Assembly (NCBI GenBank): GCA_964390715.1
Contig: CAYMIM010000022.1
Location: forward strand, 1 to 47,462
Reading direction: 5' to 3'
DNA from: JACOVP01 sp964390715
GTDB lineage: Archaea; Nanobdellota; Nanobdellia; SCGC-AAA011-G17; UBA489
DNA: 47,462 nucleotides
Numbering within the stretch: the stretch's first letter is position 1; each line of letters opens with the position of its first letter. The translations under genes were made by a program, and so were the position numbers. Under the pieces are notes generated by a model that was not told the DNA's origin, did not search any database, and saw only the letters and a program-made list of their open reading frames with translations. This document shows positions 1 to 7,916 of this stretch, piece after piece.

Positions 1-3
1 CGC

Positions 4-552
4 ATGGAGAAAAAAATAGAAACAGAAGTCATAGACTTTGAGAAAGAAAAAAAGCTCATGGTCAAGATCAAGAAGCTCAAAAAACAATTGGATGAGGGAT
101 TATACGCGTTAGAAGGTCGCCAGCAATATTTCGAACTATCAAAAGAGATTAAAGAAACTAAGAAAAAAGCGGACGAGTTCCATAAGAAGTTTGTTGCAGA
201 GCGGGAAAAGGACAAAGAAAACTTAGAGAAATTTAGAATGTTAACAAAGAAGATTAACGATCTCAAAAAGCAGCAGCAAGAAGTCATGCAAAAATGTCTC
301 GTGTTCAAGCAGGAGTATAATGCCTTGGCGCAGGAAGCTCGAGGGCAGTACGAAGAGCGAAGAAAAGCAAAACAACAATGGGTAGAGAATCAGAAACAGT
401 CACGCTTCGAAAAGGATCACCGTCGTCAACAACAGGAAAAGAAACTCTTGGCAGAGAGGACAAAAACCGTCGAAGAGAAGCTCAAGACGAGAAAAAAATT
501 AACTACGGAAGATATTATTACATTTCAGGGCATGTCTGAGAAGAAAGAATAA
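4..552 (+). CDS. coiled-coil protein, possibly 5'-truncated by the window edge
   Basis: An almost wholly helical, highly charged protein of 182 residues from the first ATG, with Lys/Glu/Gln-rich heptads from about residue 10 to 165 and no membrane segment or signal peptide. It ends in a short non-coiled tail, LTTEDIITFQG, which resembles the end of archaeal coiled-coil proteins often misnamed phosphoserine phosphatase; that link is from memory and tentative. Those proteins are longer, and only three bases precede this ATG, so the true start may lie outside the window. It converges on the next gene with stop codons touching (552/553). Role unknown; a cytoplasmic scaffold is only a guess. Confidence 0.7.
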   Translation: MEKKIETEVIDFEKEKKLMVKIKKLKKQLDEGLYALEGRQQYFELSKEIKETKKKADEFHKKFVAEREKDKENLEKFRMLTKKINDLKKQQQEVMQKCLVFKQEYNALAQEARGQYEERRKAKQQWVENQKQSRFEKDHRRQQQEKKLLAERTKTVEEKLKTRKKLTTEDIITFQGMSEKKE

Positions 553-1377
553 TTATTCTAAAAGATGTTCTTTATGGACAAACAGACTTCTGACAAACCA
601 ATACATAGTATACAATTCAAAAGCAAAGGGGAAATAGCCAAAATAACCTAAAAGAGGCATCTCAAAGATCTTGAAAAATCCTACATAAGGAATAGTATAG
701 GTCCACTTAGGAATGGCCCAATAATTCCAAAACTCCCAGAAAAATCCCATGATAATTCCAGCGAATAATAAAGAAAGAGGTAAAGACAAATTTCTATCCT
801 TCAAGTGACCAATAATACTGGGTTGTCTATGCAGGTAATTTATTGGATCTAAAAGCAAGAAAAAGCTTAACCACACTAAGGGAAAAGCTAATTGGGGAAT
901 AACAAATGGCGCGAAAAAGCAAAGAATACCTAACAACATCAGAGTATGCAAAAAGTGTTTGGTGATTTTATGTTTCTTATGAAGTTTTTTATGATCAAAA
1001 AGATGGATAGTCCTAAGGAGTTCAACAGTCTCAAAAAATGCGGGCAATACGGTGGCGAAAGAAAGTGTCCCCATAAGATTCGCGTAGACGTTCAATCCCT
1101 CTAGACCAAAGTAGTTCCAATTCTTTGTCAGGATATTGAGAAATTCAAAAACAAACCAGAACAAAGCGGAAATAACAGCCATCCCTAAAAATTGATTAAA
1201 TCTATTACTGATCAAAGAATTTTTTTTCAGTTTATAGATCAAGGCGTCAATAATCAGGATATAACCTAGCCAGATCAAGGGAAAATACCAGTTAGCGAAA
1301 GGCTGAATCTTATAGAAAAAATTAAGTTGAACAAAGGCAACTAGAAGAATTCCTAATAACCCATACTTTCGAAACAT
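553..1377 (-). CDS. polytopic membrane protein with internal duplication
   Basis: This 274-residue protein has about eight hydrophobic segments and aromatic-rich loops. Its halves look like repeats: FPLIWLGYILIIDALIY is echoed by FPLVWLSFFLLLDPINYL, and FWFVFEFLNILTKNWNYFG by FFWEFWNYWAIPKWTYTIP. The second copy holds the better conserved FWEFWNYW and FEMPLLGYFGYFPFAFE motifs, which I have a vague memory of from unnamed bacterial and archaeal membrane proteins. It lies 68 bases after the archaeosortase on the same strand and may share its transcript. No enzymatic function is assigned; it could be a transporter-like or lipid-modifying protein, but nothing here decides that. Confidence 0.75.
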   Translation of the reverse strand: MFRKYGLLGILLVAFVQLNFFYKIQPFANWYFPLIWLGYILIIDALIYKLKKNSLISNRFNQFLGMAVISALFWFVFEFLNILTKNWNYFGLEGLNVYANLMGTLSFATVLPAFFETVELLRTIHLFDHKKLHKKHKITKHFLHTLMLLGILCFFAPFVIPQLAFPLVWLSFFLLLDPINYLHRQPSIIGHLKDRNLSLPLSLLFAGIIMGFFWEFWNYWAIPKWTYTIPYVGFFKIFEMPLLGYFGYFPFAFELYTMYWFVRSLFVHKEHLLE

Positions 1378-1445
1378 AGAAAGAAGAATAAAAGAGACTA
1401 TATAAAAATAGCGTCTAAAAGAAAAGTGCCGTAAAAAATAAACAA

Positions 1446-1970
1446 CTAGCGTTTTCTAAACAAGCGCAAAGTATAGTGGAAATCACTCACAATAGGAGTT
1501 CCTTGAATCTTGAACTTCCACGTCAGATAAATCCACACTCCAGCGACATACGCGCTAGACAAGACTTTCCAGATCAAGAGGTGCAAAGTCTCAAAGTAGT
1601 TCTTTCCCACGTTGAACAACAAGTAAAACAACACCTGAATTCTGACAATATTCGCAACAAAGATCAACGATCCTCCTAGTAAAAAAAGCTTCACGCCTAA
1701 GCGAAAGGAAATCCCTCTAGTCAACAAGATCAACAAAGCCAAGAGGAGATAGGCGGACGCGGCGGCACACGCGGGAACAAACACAAGAGTTTTCCCGCCA
1801 GCAAGAAGAGTAGTCCCTGCTAAAGTCACATCAGTAAATAGTCGTAAAATGCCATAAGATACCCATAACGTCAACGGAGAAAAGACAAGATAGAATACAG
1901 GATAGAAAATAGCTAAGATTAGTGCTGTAATCCACCGAATTCCTAACACCCATAACGAACGCATGCCCAT
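1446..1970 (-). CDS. exosortase/archaeosortase family transpeptidase
   Basis: An integral membrane protein of 174 residues with about six hydrophobic segments and the three conserved residues of the exosortase/archaeosortase family in the right order: Cys68 in VPACAAASAY, Arg110 in NIVRI, and His130 in FETLHLLIWK. Family members cleave a C-terminal sorting signal (short motif, hydrophobic helix, basic tail) and pass the surface protein to a lipid or other acceptor. No protein in the window carries an obvious matching signal, so the substrates probably lie elsewhere. A second Met (start 1964) fits the upstream TATA box at 1985-1992 better than Met1. The basic C-terminus after the last helix is short. 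Confidence 0.85.
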   Translation of the reverse strand: MGMRSLWVLGIRWITALILAIFYPVFYLVFSPLTLWVSYGILRLFTDVTLAGTTLLAGGKTLVFVPACAAASAYLLLALLILLTRGISFRLGVKLFLLGGSLIFVANIVRIQVLFYLLFNVGKNYFETLHLLIWKVLSSAYVAGVWIYLTWKFKIQGTPIVSDFHYTLRLFRKR

Positions 1971-1984
1971 TCATCTGGTCTTCA

Positions 1985-2025
1985 TTTATAAAAGGCTTGT
2001 GCAAAACCCCATATAACTTTATAAA
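1985..2025. promoter_or_regulatory. divergent promoters, two TTTATAAA boxes
   Basis: Two copies of the self-complementary octamer TTTATAAA lie at 1985-1992 and 2018-2025. The left one serves the archaeosortase on the minus strand. The right one is centred 27 nt before the ATG at 2049, the spacing seen at most leaderless genes of the window. Confidence 0.7.
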
Positions 2026-2048
2026 TCAGAAAGGAATTTTGCTTGTCT

Positions 2049-3632
2049 ATGAAGCTAACACATCAACTCGTCGCTGGTTTTGGTATTTTAACTATTTTCG
2101 TGATGATTTCTGGTCTCACAGGAATTCTTGCTACAGGTGCTATCAACAGCAAGGTAGAGACACTCACCAGAATAACTGGCCCAACCGTCCAGCTCATCGA
2201 CGACATGATCATTAACGTTGCCCAGATGAACCGTGTGCTTCAGGAATTTGCGGCAGAGGACGATGAAACGCATCTGGAAGATCTCAGAAGCGAATTCGAT
2301 GGTCTCAATCAACAGATTATCAATTTGCAAAGTCAGGCATTGCAGCTTATTGACGATGAAAATCTCTTGGAAAATCTCCAGGCGGCAGACAAAAAATACA
2401 CAATTTTGAAAGATAAAGCAACCACCTTGATGGGTGCAAGAAAAAATGAATTAGCAACTGACGATCCAGAAGAGCAGCAGCGATACAAGATGCTCAAAGA
2501 CGCGCTGACAAAACAAGTCAACGATGAGTCAAAAGAAATTATAGCTTTACTCAATGAGGTGTCTACCAGAGTAAGCACGTTAAACAAGAAAGCAGACGAA
2601 GAATCCTTGGCAGCGGTAAGAACAACCTATATAGTTTTAATTTTTACGACTATCATAAGCATCTCTTTAGCGCTGATTTTTGCCATTGTTTTGGGGAGAG
2701 CGATTATAGTGCCTATCAATGACCTCGCGGAGGCAGCCACAAAAGTAAGTACAGGAAATTTCGACGTGGAAGTAAAGGAAACAAAAGCCAATAACGAGCT
2801 TCGCCACTTAACGAACACCTTCAACAAGATGCTGGTCAGTCTCAAAGGCATGCTGGAAGAAAGTCCAAGATTAAAACAATTCATGGAGATCATTCCTTCT
2901 GCGGAAAAAACTACTACGAAGCCAGAAAAATATACTATCGCCACAGGCGCGAGTTATCTGCTCAAAGAATCGCCAACAAAAAAAGCCTACGACATCTTCA
3001 TCGATAAAGTAACGCATAACTATCAAGGGCTCTGTATTACCAGAGTAAATCCCGAGATCATTAAGAAGCAGTATGATTTGCAAAAAACTCCTATTCTCTG
3101 GTTGTCTGATATAAAAGATACAAAAGTATTTTCGTCTTCAGATTTATTATTGGTCAGTAAATTGATTCTGGATTTCATAAGCAAGGCGGAAAAAAGCGTC
3201 ATTCTCTTGGATCGCATGGATTATCTGATTGCCAAACATGGTTTCCAGGAAGTGCTCAAGCTCATCATCAAGCTCAATGATCGGGTCATGATAAGCAATG
3301 CTATATTGCTTATTCCTGTTGATCCCGCGTTATTAAGGGCGGAAGAATTTAGTTTCTTTGAGAAAGAGCTGCAAGTGTTGCCTGAAACAGGAGAAAAAAT
3401 AGAGCTACCTCCTGACCTAATGAAGATACTTGCCTTGATTGCGAACAGAAAAACATTTGGAAAAATAGTCACCTTCAAAGACATAGCTCATGAGTTGAAT
3501 ATCACTGCTCCCACCACGCAAAGACGCATTATAGACTTATATAATCGAGGACTAATCACAATTGTAAAGCAGGGAAGGAACAAAATTTTGCAGCTCACAC
3601 CAGATGGAGAAAGGCAGGTTAGAGGTCGATAA
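2049..3632 (+). CDS. membrane sensor-regulator: HAMP, DUF835 and winged helix
   Basis: A 527-residue protein from ATG 2049; an in-frame TTG at 2043 is less likely because the TATA box at 2018-2025 places transcription start at the ATG. Order of parts: a membrane segment near residues 7-28; an extracytoplasmic helical region to about 190, resembling the four-helix sensor of chemoreceptors; a second membrane segment (about 193-220); a HAMP linker (IIVPINDLAEAATKVSTGNF); a DUF835 domain (about 290-430, with PEKYTIATGASYLL and a VILLDRMDYLI strand); and a C-terminal winged helix (LMKILALIANRK to IVKQGRNKILQL). DUF835 is known from archaeal signalling proteins. The layout suggests a one-component regulator that senses outside and binds DNA from the membrane. 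Ligand and targets are unknown. Confidence 0.85.
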   Translation: MKLTHQLVAGFGILTIFVMISGLTGILATGAINSKVETLTRITGPTVQLIDDMIINVAQMNRVLQEFAAEDDETHLEDLRSEFDGLNQQIINLQSQALQLIDDENLLENLQAADKKYTILKDKATTLMGARKNELATDDPEEQQRYKMLKDALTKQVNDESKEIIALLNEVSTRVSTLNKKADEESLAAVRTTYIVLIFTTIISISLALIFAIVLGRAIIVPINDLAEAATKVSTGNFDVEVKETKANNELRHLTNTFNKMLVSLKGMLEESPRLKQFMEIIPSAEKTTTKPEKYTIATGASYLLKESPTKKAYDIFIDKVTHNYQGLCITRVNPEIIKKQYDLQKTPILWLSDIKDTKVFSSSDLLLVSKLILDFISKAEKSVILLDRMDYLIAKHGFQEVLKLIIKLNDRVMISNAILLIPVDPALLRAEEFSFFEKELQVLPETGEKIELPPDLMKILALIANRKTFGKIVTFKDIAHELNITAPTTQRRIIDLYNRGLITIVKQGRNKILQLTPDGERQVRGR

Positions 3633-3683
3633 CAGAATTTTTTTCACTATTTTTATGTATTTTTCACTATTTTTTGAGCTATC

Positions 3684-3800
3684 TTTATAAATAAAATAAC
3701 CTTAATGAAATTGTTCTTCGAAAGACCTCCGTTTGCACCAACTTTGCAACGCAACATACGGCAAGCCCCGAAAGGGGTGCGCTTGTTGTTGTTTCTATCT
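3684..3800 (+). ncRNA. candidate small structured RNA with its own TATA box
   Basis: TTTATAAATA at 3684-3693 has no protein gene at the right distance; the next plus-strand gene, at 4240, has its own box. Spacing puts transcription start near 3714. The RNA would contain a GAAA tetraloop hairpin, with CCCC 3766-3769 pairing GGGG 3774-3777 inside an outer CAAG/CTTG pairing, and GCACC 3735-3739 can pair with GGTGC 3776-3780 as an alternative or pseudoknot. A T-rich run follows near 3783-3798. A 36-codon frame at 3705-3815 overlaps, but its ATG lies upstream of the predicted start. The 3' end is a guess. Confidence 0.4.
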
Positions 3801-3803
3801 GTT

Positions 3804-4127
3804 CTAAGCAACTAAAATTTCTAATGGTCTAGGAGCTTTTTCTTTTAAGTCTCCACCACCAGGAAGATCAGAAGGAGGAGGAAGTCTATAGGCGTTTTGA
3901 GGCACAGTAGGCTCTTGCTTGCTGCGATAGTCTTGTGTCTTCTCAGCATATTGTTCACGGACTAAGCTCTCCAATACAAGGTATACTTGTGCAATAGCAA
4001 CACGTTCTATATTTGGTGTTATTCTTTCTCGTTCTACATGCATATAATTTGTAATCTCTATCGTCGTTTGCCAGTGAAAGCCCAACGCATGATACACTTC
4101 GTCACGTAAGGATAAAGTATTAGTCAT
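3804..4127 (-). CDS. small winged-helix-like protein
   Basis: A soluble 107-residue protein. Residues 10-75 read as a compact helical/winged-helix fold (VYHALGFHWQTTIEI, then VAIAQVYLVLESLVREQY). The tail is Pro/Gly-rich (LPPPSDLPGGGD) and probably disordered. The pattern VY..L...W.T..E, then VY.vL..L..E.Y, is shared with the protein at 12736-13053, so the two look like paralogues. A small DNA-binding regulator is the likeliest role, but no target is visible. It faces the candidate RNA at 3714-3800 and ends beside it. Confidence 0.65.
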   Translation of the reverse strand: MTNTLSLRDEVYHALGFHWQTTIEITNYMHVERERITPNIERVAIAQVYLVLESLVREQYAEKTQDYRSKQEPTVPQNAYRLPPPSDLPGGGDLKEKAPRPLEILVA

Positions 4128-4239
4128 GAGAAAATCACGTGTAAAACCATTATATAAAATTTTTCATAAATCTTAACTACAGGTCGATAGCAAAGAAAAA
4201 AAGAAACCTTTTTAAACAAGAACAATCTCCCACATTCCC

Positions 4240-4917
4240 ATGACAAAGAAAGGGTTGATAGCACTTCTCGCGCTCTTAGTAGTGATTACCGCCTGTAGTC
4301 CAGGAACTGTAACACCTAAAGACGATGAAAATACTTCTACAGGCACTAACCCAGGTGAAAAGATAGTTGCTGTAGAATCTGATTTAGAATATTGTAAGAT
4401 GATACTCAAGACTTTGCAGGCGCAGGTAAATACTTTTGATCGCCAAGAAAAAACTATTCAGTCTAATATTGATGGCTCCAAAAAGAAAATAGCAGACCTC
4501 AAGGCTAAAGGTGACGATGAAAAGGCTATAAAGGAAGAACAAGCAGATCTCGACGATCTCAATGCTCGTGTAAAAGAAGCGAAAACTTCACTTACTGATG
4601 CTAACAAAGCGTTGGCTGATGCTAACACAAAATGTACAAAAATAGCAAAGAAAAGCGATAAGACTATTTGCAAGCAATTCGAAGACAATCTCCAAGAGCA
4701 AACCAAGACTACGCAAGCTATTTTAACTAAAGAGGAAGCAAACCTCGAGAATCTCAAGAAGCAATATGACACTGCTAAAGCTGCAGACAAATCCTCAGAA
4801 TTCTTGGCAAGCATTGACGAAGAGAAGCAGCAGAAGAATTTGGAAATTCTTAAGATTAAGAATACTATCGACAAATTAGGTCAGATGGCAGCGCAATTAG
4901 ACGAACGTTGCAAATAA
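4240..4917 (+). CDS. coiled-coil lipoprotein
   Basis: The protein starts with a basic n-region, a hydrophobic core and a lipobox ending in VVITAC (Cys19), followed by SPG, so it is probably lipid-anchored on the outer face of the membrane. After a Thr/Asn-rich linker (to about residue 45), the rest is a long charged coiled coil (NLENLKKQYDTAK and similar heptads). Four further cysteines, at YCKM, TKCTK, ICKQ and ERCK, sit at coil boundaries and could form disulfides. The TATA box TTTTTAAA near 4209 is 27 nt from the ATG. Family not recognised; a structural surface role is inference. Confidence 0.75.
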   Translation: MTKKGLIALLALLVVITACSPGTVTPKDDENTSTGTNPGEKIVAVESDLEYCKMILKTLQAQVNTFDRQEKTIQSNIDGSKKKIADLKAKGDDEKAIKEEQADLDDLNARVKEAKTSLTDANKALADANTKCTKIAKKSDKTICKQFEDNLQEQTKTTQAILTKEEANLENLKKQYDTAKAADKSSEFLASIDEEKQQKNLEILKIKNTIDKLGQMAAQLDERCK

Positions 4918-4965
4918 GAATTCTCAAATAACTACTCCAACGCTTTGATCCCATCAAGGAGAACT

Positions 4966-6306
4966 TTATTCCATGGCTTGAGGAGTAATCTTTTGATGTC
5001 GCTGTAAGAGCGGCATAAAGTCAAGATCTTTCGCAAAAGCCAGTTTCCATTCCAGCTCGGCGTTCTTCAACGTATTTGTCTTCATTTTCGTCGCTAAGTG
5101 CTTATTGAGATAGAGCATGTGTGCTTTGCAGTTTGTCTTGTCAAATGGTAAATGTTCATACTTCGTTTTAGGCTTGGGGACCAAAGGATTAATCGATGCA
5201 TAAATTCTTCGTCCAAATCTTTTTTTCGCTTCCTGAATGAAAGCAATCATCTCGTCTAGGTCTTTTGTTGTTTGTTCAGGCAATCCTATAATGAAGTACA
5301 TTTTGATTTGCTCAAAGCCATGCTTCGCTGCTCTTTCAATCATGTCTAAAAATGCTTTATCAGTAATCTTCTTGTCTGTTAACATGCGCATGCGTTCATT
5401 CGCCTCTGGAGCGACAGTCAAGCTTCTTTGTCCACCCTTTCTAATCAAAGCCAGCATGTCATCATCAAGATATTCTAGACGTAAAGAAGGTACAGAAAAA
5501 GGAATCTGCTGATCAACCAGCCATTGTAATAATTTTTTTCGTTCTGGATGCACAAAAGAAGGGGCATACATAACAACCTTGTCTCGCTTACCTAATTTCA
5601 TGCCATCTTGAATTGCTTGAACCAACAAGTCTACAGATCGATACTTCAGTTTAGGATAAATCGTAGGAATAGTACAGAATTTACAGGTAAAAGGACAGCC
5701 TCGTTCTACTTCCAATAAAAAAGAATTGCCAAACACATACTTTTTATCCATCTCTTCAGGTAAAGGTTGGTAAATAGGATAAGGAGATTTATTCAAATCA
5801 GCGGTCGCAGGTAGAATGTGCTTTGTTTTCCCAGGGACATACACGCCAGAAAGTTGAGCGATAGCTTCGAGAAAAGTTTCTTTGTAAGTATCTCTATCAT
5901 AAGCTGCCAAGATCTTGACAATAATTTCTTCCGCGTCGCCTAAAACAAAAAAGTCAACATATCTCATCAGTGTTTCTGGATTGGAAGTAATACAGGGTCC
6001 TCCAGCGAAAATAATCTCATTTCTTTTTTCTTTCTCAAAGGGAATGTTATTTTGTTTCAGAATTTCAAAGAGGTTAAAGTAATCTAACTCATACTGAAAA
6101 GTAAATCCCAACAGATTAAACTGCTTTAAATCTGCGCATCTATCCAAGAATTTCCGTTCACAGCTCCAGTTAGGTAAATGATTCACAATATTATAGAAAA
6201 TTAAAGGTGCTAAGGAATAAACTCCACCATAATATAAATTAGGAAAGACTATCGCTAACGAATGCATGCCTTTCTTCCAGGACTTTTGTAATGTGGGGTA
6301 TTCCAT
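4966..6306 (-). CDS. radical SAM protein with B12-binding-like N-terminus
   Basis: A 446-residue radical SAM enzyme. The cluster motif GCPFTCKFC places Cys204, Cys208 and Cys211 in the CxxxCxxC pattern. The N-terminal 190 residues (FPNLYYGGVYSLAPLIFYN, FAGGPCITSNPE, VDFFVLGDAEE) resemble the divergent cobalamin-binding-type domain found before radical SAM domains in methylthiotransferase-like and YgiQ-like proteins. Later motifs TVAPEANERMRML and KMYFIIGLPEQT are typical of that superfamily. Substrate unknown; an RNA or protein modification role is family-level inference. It is transcribed from the TATA box it seems to share with the divergent gene at 6358. Confidence 0.85.
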   Translation of the reverse strand: MEYPTLQKSWKKGMHSLAIVFPNLYYGGVYSLAPLIFYNIVNHLPNWSCERKFLDRCADLKQFNLLGFTFQYELDYFNLFEILKQNNIPFEKEKRNEIIFAGGPCITSNPETLMRYVDFFVLGDAEEIIVKILAAYDRDTYKETFLEAIAQLSGVYVPGKTKHILPATADLNKSPYPIYQPLPEEMDKKYVFGNSFLLEVERGCPFTCKFCTIPTIYPKLKYRSVDLLVQAIQDGMKLGKRDKVVMYAPSFVHPERKKLLQWLVDQQIPFSVPSLRLEYLDDDMLALIRKGGQRSLTVAPEANERMRMLTDKKITDKAFLDMIERAAKHGFEQIKMYFIIGLPEQTTKDLDEMIAFIQEAKKRFGRRIYASINPLVPKPKTKYEHLPFDKTNCKAHMLYLNKHLATKMKTNTLKNAELEWKLAFAKDLDFMPLLQRHQKITPQAME

Positions 6307-6326
6307 ACAAAGAAGAAAGAAGATAG

Positions 6327-6335
6327 TTTTTTAAA
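6327..6335. promoter_or_regulatory. shared bidirectional TATA box
   Basis: TTTTTTAAA at 6327-6335 contains the palindrome TTTAAA (6330-6335). Its centre is 26.5 nt from the minus-strand ATG (6306) and 25.5 nt from the plus-strand ATG (6358), the standard leaderless spacing in both directions. No second box is visible in the 51-base gap. Confidence 0.65.
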
Positions 6336-6357
6336 GGTATACCTCAAAAAATCGCTA

Positions 6358-6645
6358 ATGAAACCCTTTCCTGTGTACAATACTCCCTGTACCTTAAAAG
6401 AAGGTGATAGCATAGCAAGAGAGTTTCCACGAGATAAAACAGGCAAAGTAATTAGTACAGAACATTATCGTTTATGGATCAGAGAGAATGATCATCTTTT
6501 TGTATCAACTGCACAATTAAAAACTGCAGAGGGATTACCTGCAAAAGTCGAAGTAAATAGTGCTGGCTATTTTTCTAAAATGAAAGAGTTAAACTTAGAT
6601 AGCGTTATGTCTCTAGAATGGGAAATATATAAAAGTAGTCAATAA
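6358..6645 (+). CDS. hypothetical protein, 95 aa
   Basis: A soluble mixed alpha/beta protein with one cysteine and no signal peptide, membrane segment or repeats. I do not recognise a family. The pattern of short strands (EHYRLWIREN, HLFVSTAQL, KVEVNSAGYF) suggests a small beta-rich fold. The start is supported by the TATA box 25.5 nt upstream, shared with the radical SAM gene. The next gene has its own TATA box, so it is probably a single-gene transcript. Confidence 0.6.
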   Translation: MKPFPVYNTPCTLKEGDSIAREFPRDKTGKVISTEHYRLWIRENDHLFVSTAQLKTAEGLPAKVEVNSAGYFSKMKELNLDSVMSLEWEIYKSSQ

Positions 6646-6697
6646 GTGCTAAAGAAGACAAAAAGAATTATAAACTAAACCCATATATGCTATTTTT

Positions 6698-7282
6698 ATG
6701 ATAGTCCTTGATATGGAAATGAGCGGTCTTGACCCACACAAATGTTCTATTGTAAGTATTGGTGCAGTAGAATTTGAAAATCCCAGCAATCAGTTTTATG
6801 GAGAATGTCGTCCTTGGGACGGTGCAGACATCATAGATGAAGCACTCAAGATTAATGGTTTTACAAGAACACAATTAGCCAAACAACCAAAATCTCACGA
6901 TCAACTTGTTCAAGAGTTTCTTGCATGGACAAAAGCAATAAAAAATAAAACTATAGCAGGACAAAGTCTATGGATGGACATCACTTTTCTTAAGGTTGCC
7001 TTAGCTCGTCTAAATATTGCATGGCCCTTCGGTCATCGGTATGTCGACTCTCACGCAATCGCGTATGAGCATTTCGCGCGTGCAGGTAAGCTTATTTTAA
7101 AGCAAGAAAGAACTAGTGCTATTAATTTAGATAAAATTCTAGATTTTCTCGGCATTAAGGTCCAGGGCTCAAATTATAGTTCCCTCTCAACCCATAATGC
7201 TCTTGAAGACGCGCAATTAACTGCGGAAATTCTCTCACGATTCATCTATGGAAAAAATCTCTTACCAAAATACAAGAAATAA
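6698..7282 (+). CDS. DEDDh 3'-5' exonuclease (DnaQ/RNase T-like)
   Basis: The 194-residue protein carries the exonuclease motifs in order: Exo I MIVLDMEMSGLD with Asp5 and Glu7, Exo II near GQSLWMDITFL with Asp94, and Exo III THNALEDAQLTAEIL with His166 and Asp171, giving the DEDDh set. It is close to a bare catalytic domain of the DnaQ/oligoribonuclease superfamily, a two-metal nuclease acting on DNA or RNA 3' ends. It is not fused to a polymerase. The TATA box TTATAAA (6668-6674) lies 27 nt before the ATG. Whether it acts in repair, proofreading or RNA trimming cannot be told from sequence. Confidence 0.88.
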   Translation: MIVLDMEMSGLDPHKCSIVSIGAVEFENPSNQFYGECRPWDGADIIDEALKINGFTRTQLAKQPKSHDQLVQEFLAWTKAIKNKTIAGQSLWMDITFLKVALARLNIAWPFGHRYVDSHAIAYEHFARAGKLILKQERTSAINLDKILDFLGIKVQGSNYSSLSTHNALEDAQLTAEILSRFIYGKNLLPKYKK

Positions 7283-7290
7283 CTGTTTCC

Positions 7291-7305
7291 TCGGAAAGTT
7301 TCCGA
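7291..7305. promoter_or_regulatory. perfect 15-bp palindrome before a toxin-antitoxin operon
   Basis: TCGGAAA-G-TTTCCGA is a perfect inverted repeat centred at 7298, about 27 nt upstream of the TATA-like TTATTTAAA (7321-7329) of the operon at 7355. Related repeats occur before other toxin-antitoxin-like genes in the window (about 14003, 14769, 19480, 23183). An operator is the natural reading. Confidence 0.55.
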
Positions 7306-7354
7306 AAAAAAGACCAATAATTATTTAAACAAGAGACACCAGATAAAAAAAAGA

Positions 7355-7561
7355 ATGAAAACAGTTGTTATTCAAAAAAACATGCCCAATAAAATAGAAG
7401 GAGATGAATCAGTATTTGAGGAAAGAGAAAGAGTAATGAATTCAAAAATAAGACAGCGTATAGCAGACATCGAACGAGATCCTACTATAGGAAAATCTGA
7501 AGAAGATTTGATTAATTACCTCAAAAAAAGAGGAGTGGACGTTGTCCACATGGATAATTAA
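7355..7561 (+). CDS. antitoxin-like protein of a RelE/ParE-type pair
   Basis: A charged 68-residue protein placed directly before, and overlapping by 20 nt, a RelE/ParE-like toxin, the usual order of type II modules. It is mostly helical (FEERERVMNSKIRQRIADIE) with a C-terminal stretch (EEDLINYLKKRGVDVVHM) that could wrap the toxin. No clear DNA-binding domain is visible. A perfect palindrome 50 nt upstream may be the autoregulatory operator. The assignment rests on context and size more than on motif. Confidence 0.65.
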   Translation: MKTVVIQKNMPNKIEGDESVFEERERVMNSKIRQRIADIERDPTIGKSEEDLINYLKKRGVDVVHMDN

Positions 7562-7856
7562 AGAGCATACTGATTTCTTTAGAGACCTTAACAAACTTGG
7601 AACGGAAGAATTGCGAATTTTCTGGAAGAAAAGGAAAAAGATTGAACAAAATCTGGAAAGAGAGAAACATCTTGGTGGCGGCGAAAACTGCTATAGAGAA
7701 CCAATAACAAAAAATATACGCTTGATTTATTTAGTCAAAGGAAATGTAATCTGGTTGTTGACAGTCGACAAGCACGATGATACCTATGAAAACTACTTAA
7801 GAAGAGTGTATACTCTAGAACCAAAAAGTTCAGCCAACCCAAAGCTTTATAAATAA
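7542..7856 (+). CDS. RelE/ParE-like toxin
   Basis: A 104-residue protein with the RelE/ParE pattern: an N-terminal strand (WIIKEHTDFFRDLNKL), helices rich in Lys/Arg/Glu, then GENCYREPITKNIRLIYLVKGNVIWLL with the strand-turn-strand typical of the fold. RelE-type toxins cut mRNA in the ribosome and ParE-type ones poison gyrase; which applies is not decidable here. The start is probably TTG at 7542, inside the antitoxin gene; no ATG is available near it. Its end overlaps the TATA box (7846-7855) of the following surface-protein gene. Confidence 0.72.
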   Translation: MSTWIIKEHTDFFRDLNKLGTEELRIFWKKRKKIEQNLEREKHLGGGENCYREPITKNIRLIYLVKGNVIWLLTVDKHDDTYENYLRRVYTLEPKSSANPKLYK

Positions 7857-7916
7857 ACTGTTACTGGATGATAATAACAAAAGAGAGGTGGACCGCATGG
7901 AGGAACTTGCCGTAAC

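Noticed and set aside
3705..3815. 36-codon frame after the TATA box at 3684
   Set aside because: Its ATG is about 17 nt from the TATA centre, too close for the transcript to contain it, and it overlaps the end of a convergent gene. A small RNA fits better.
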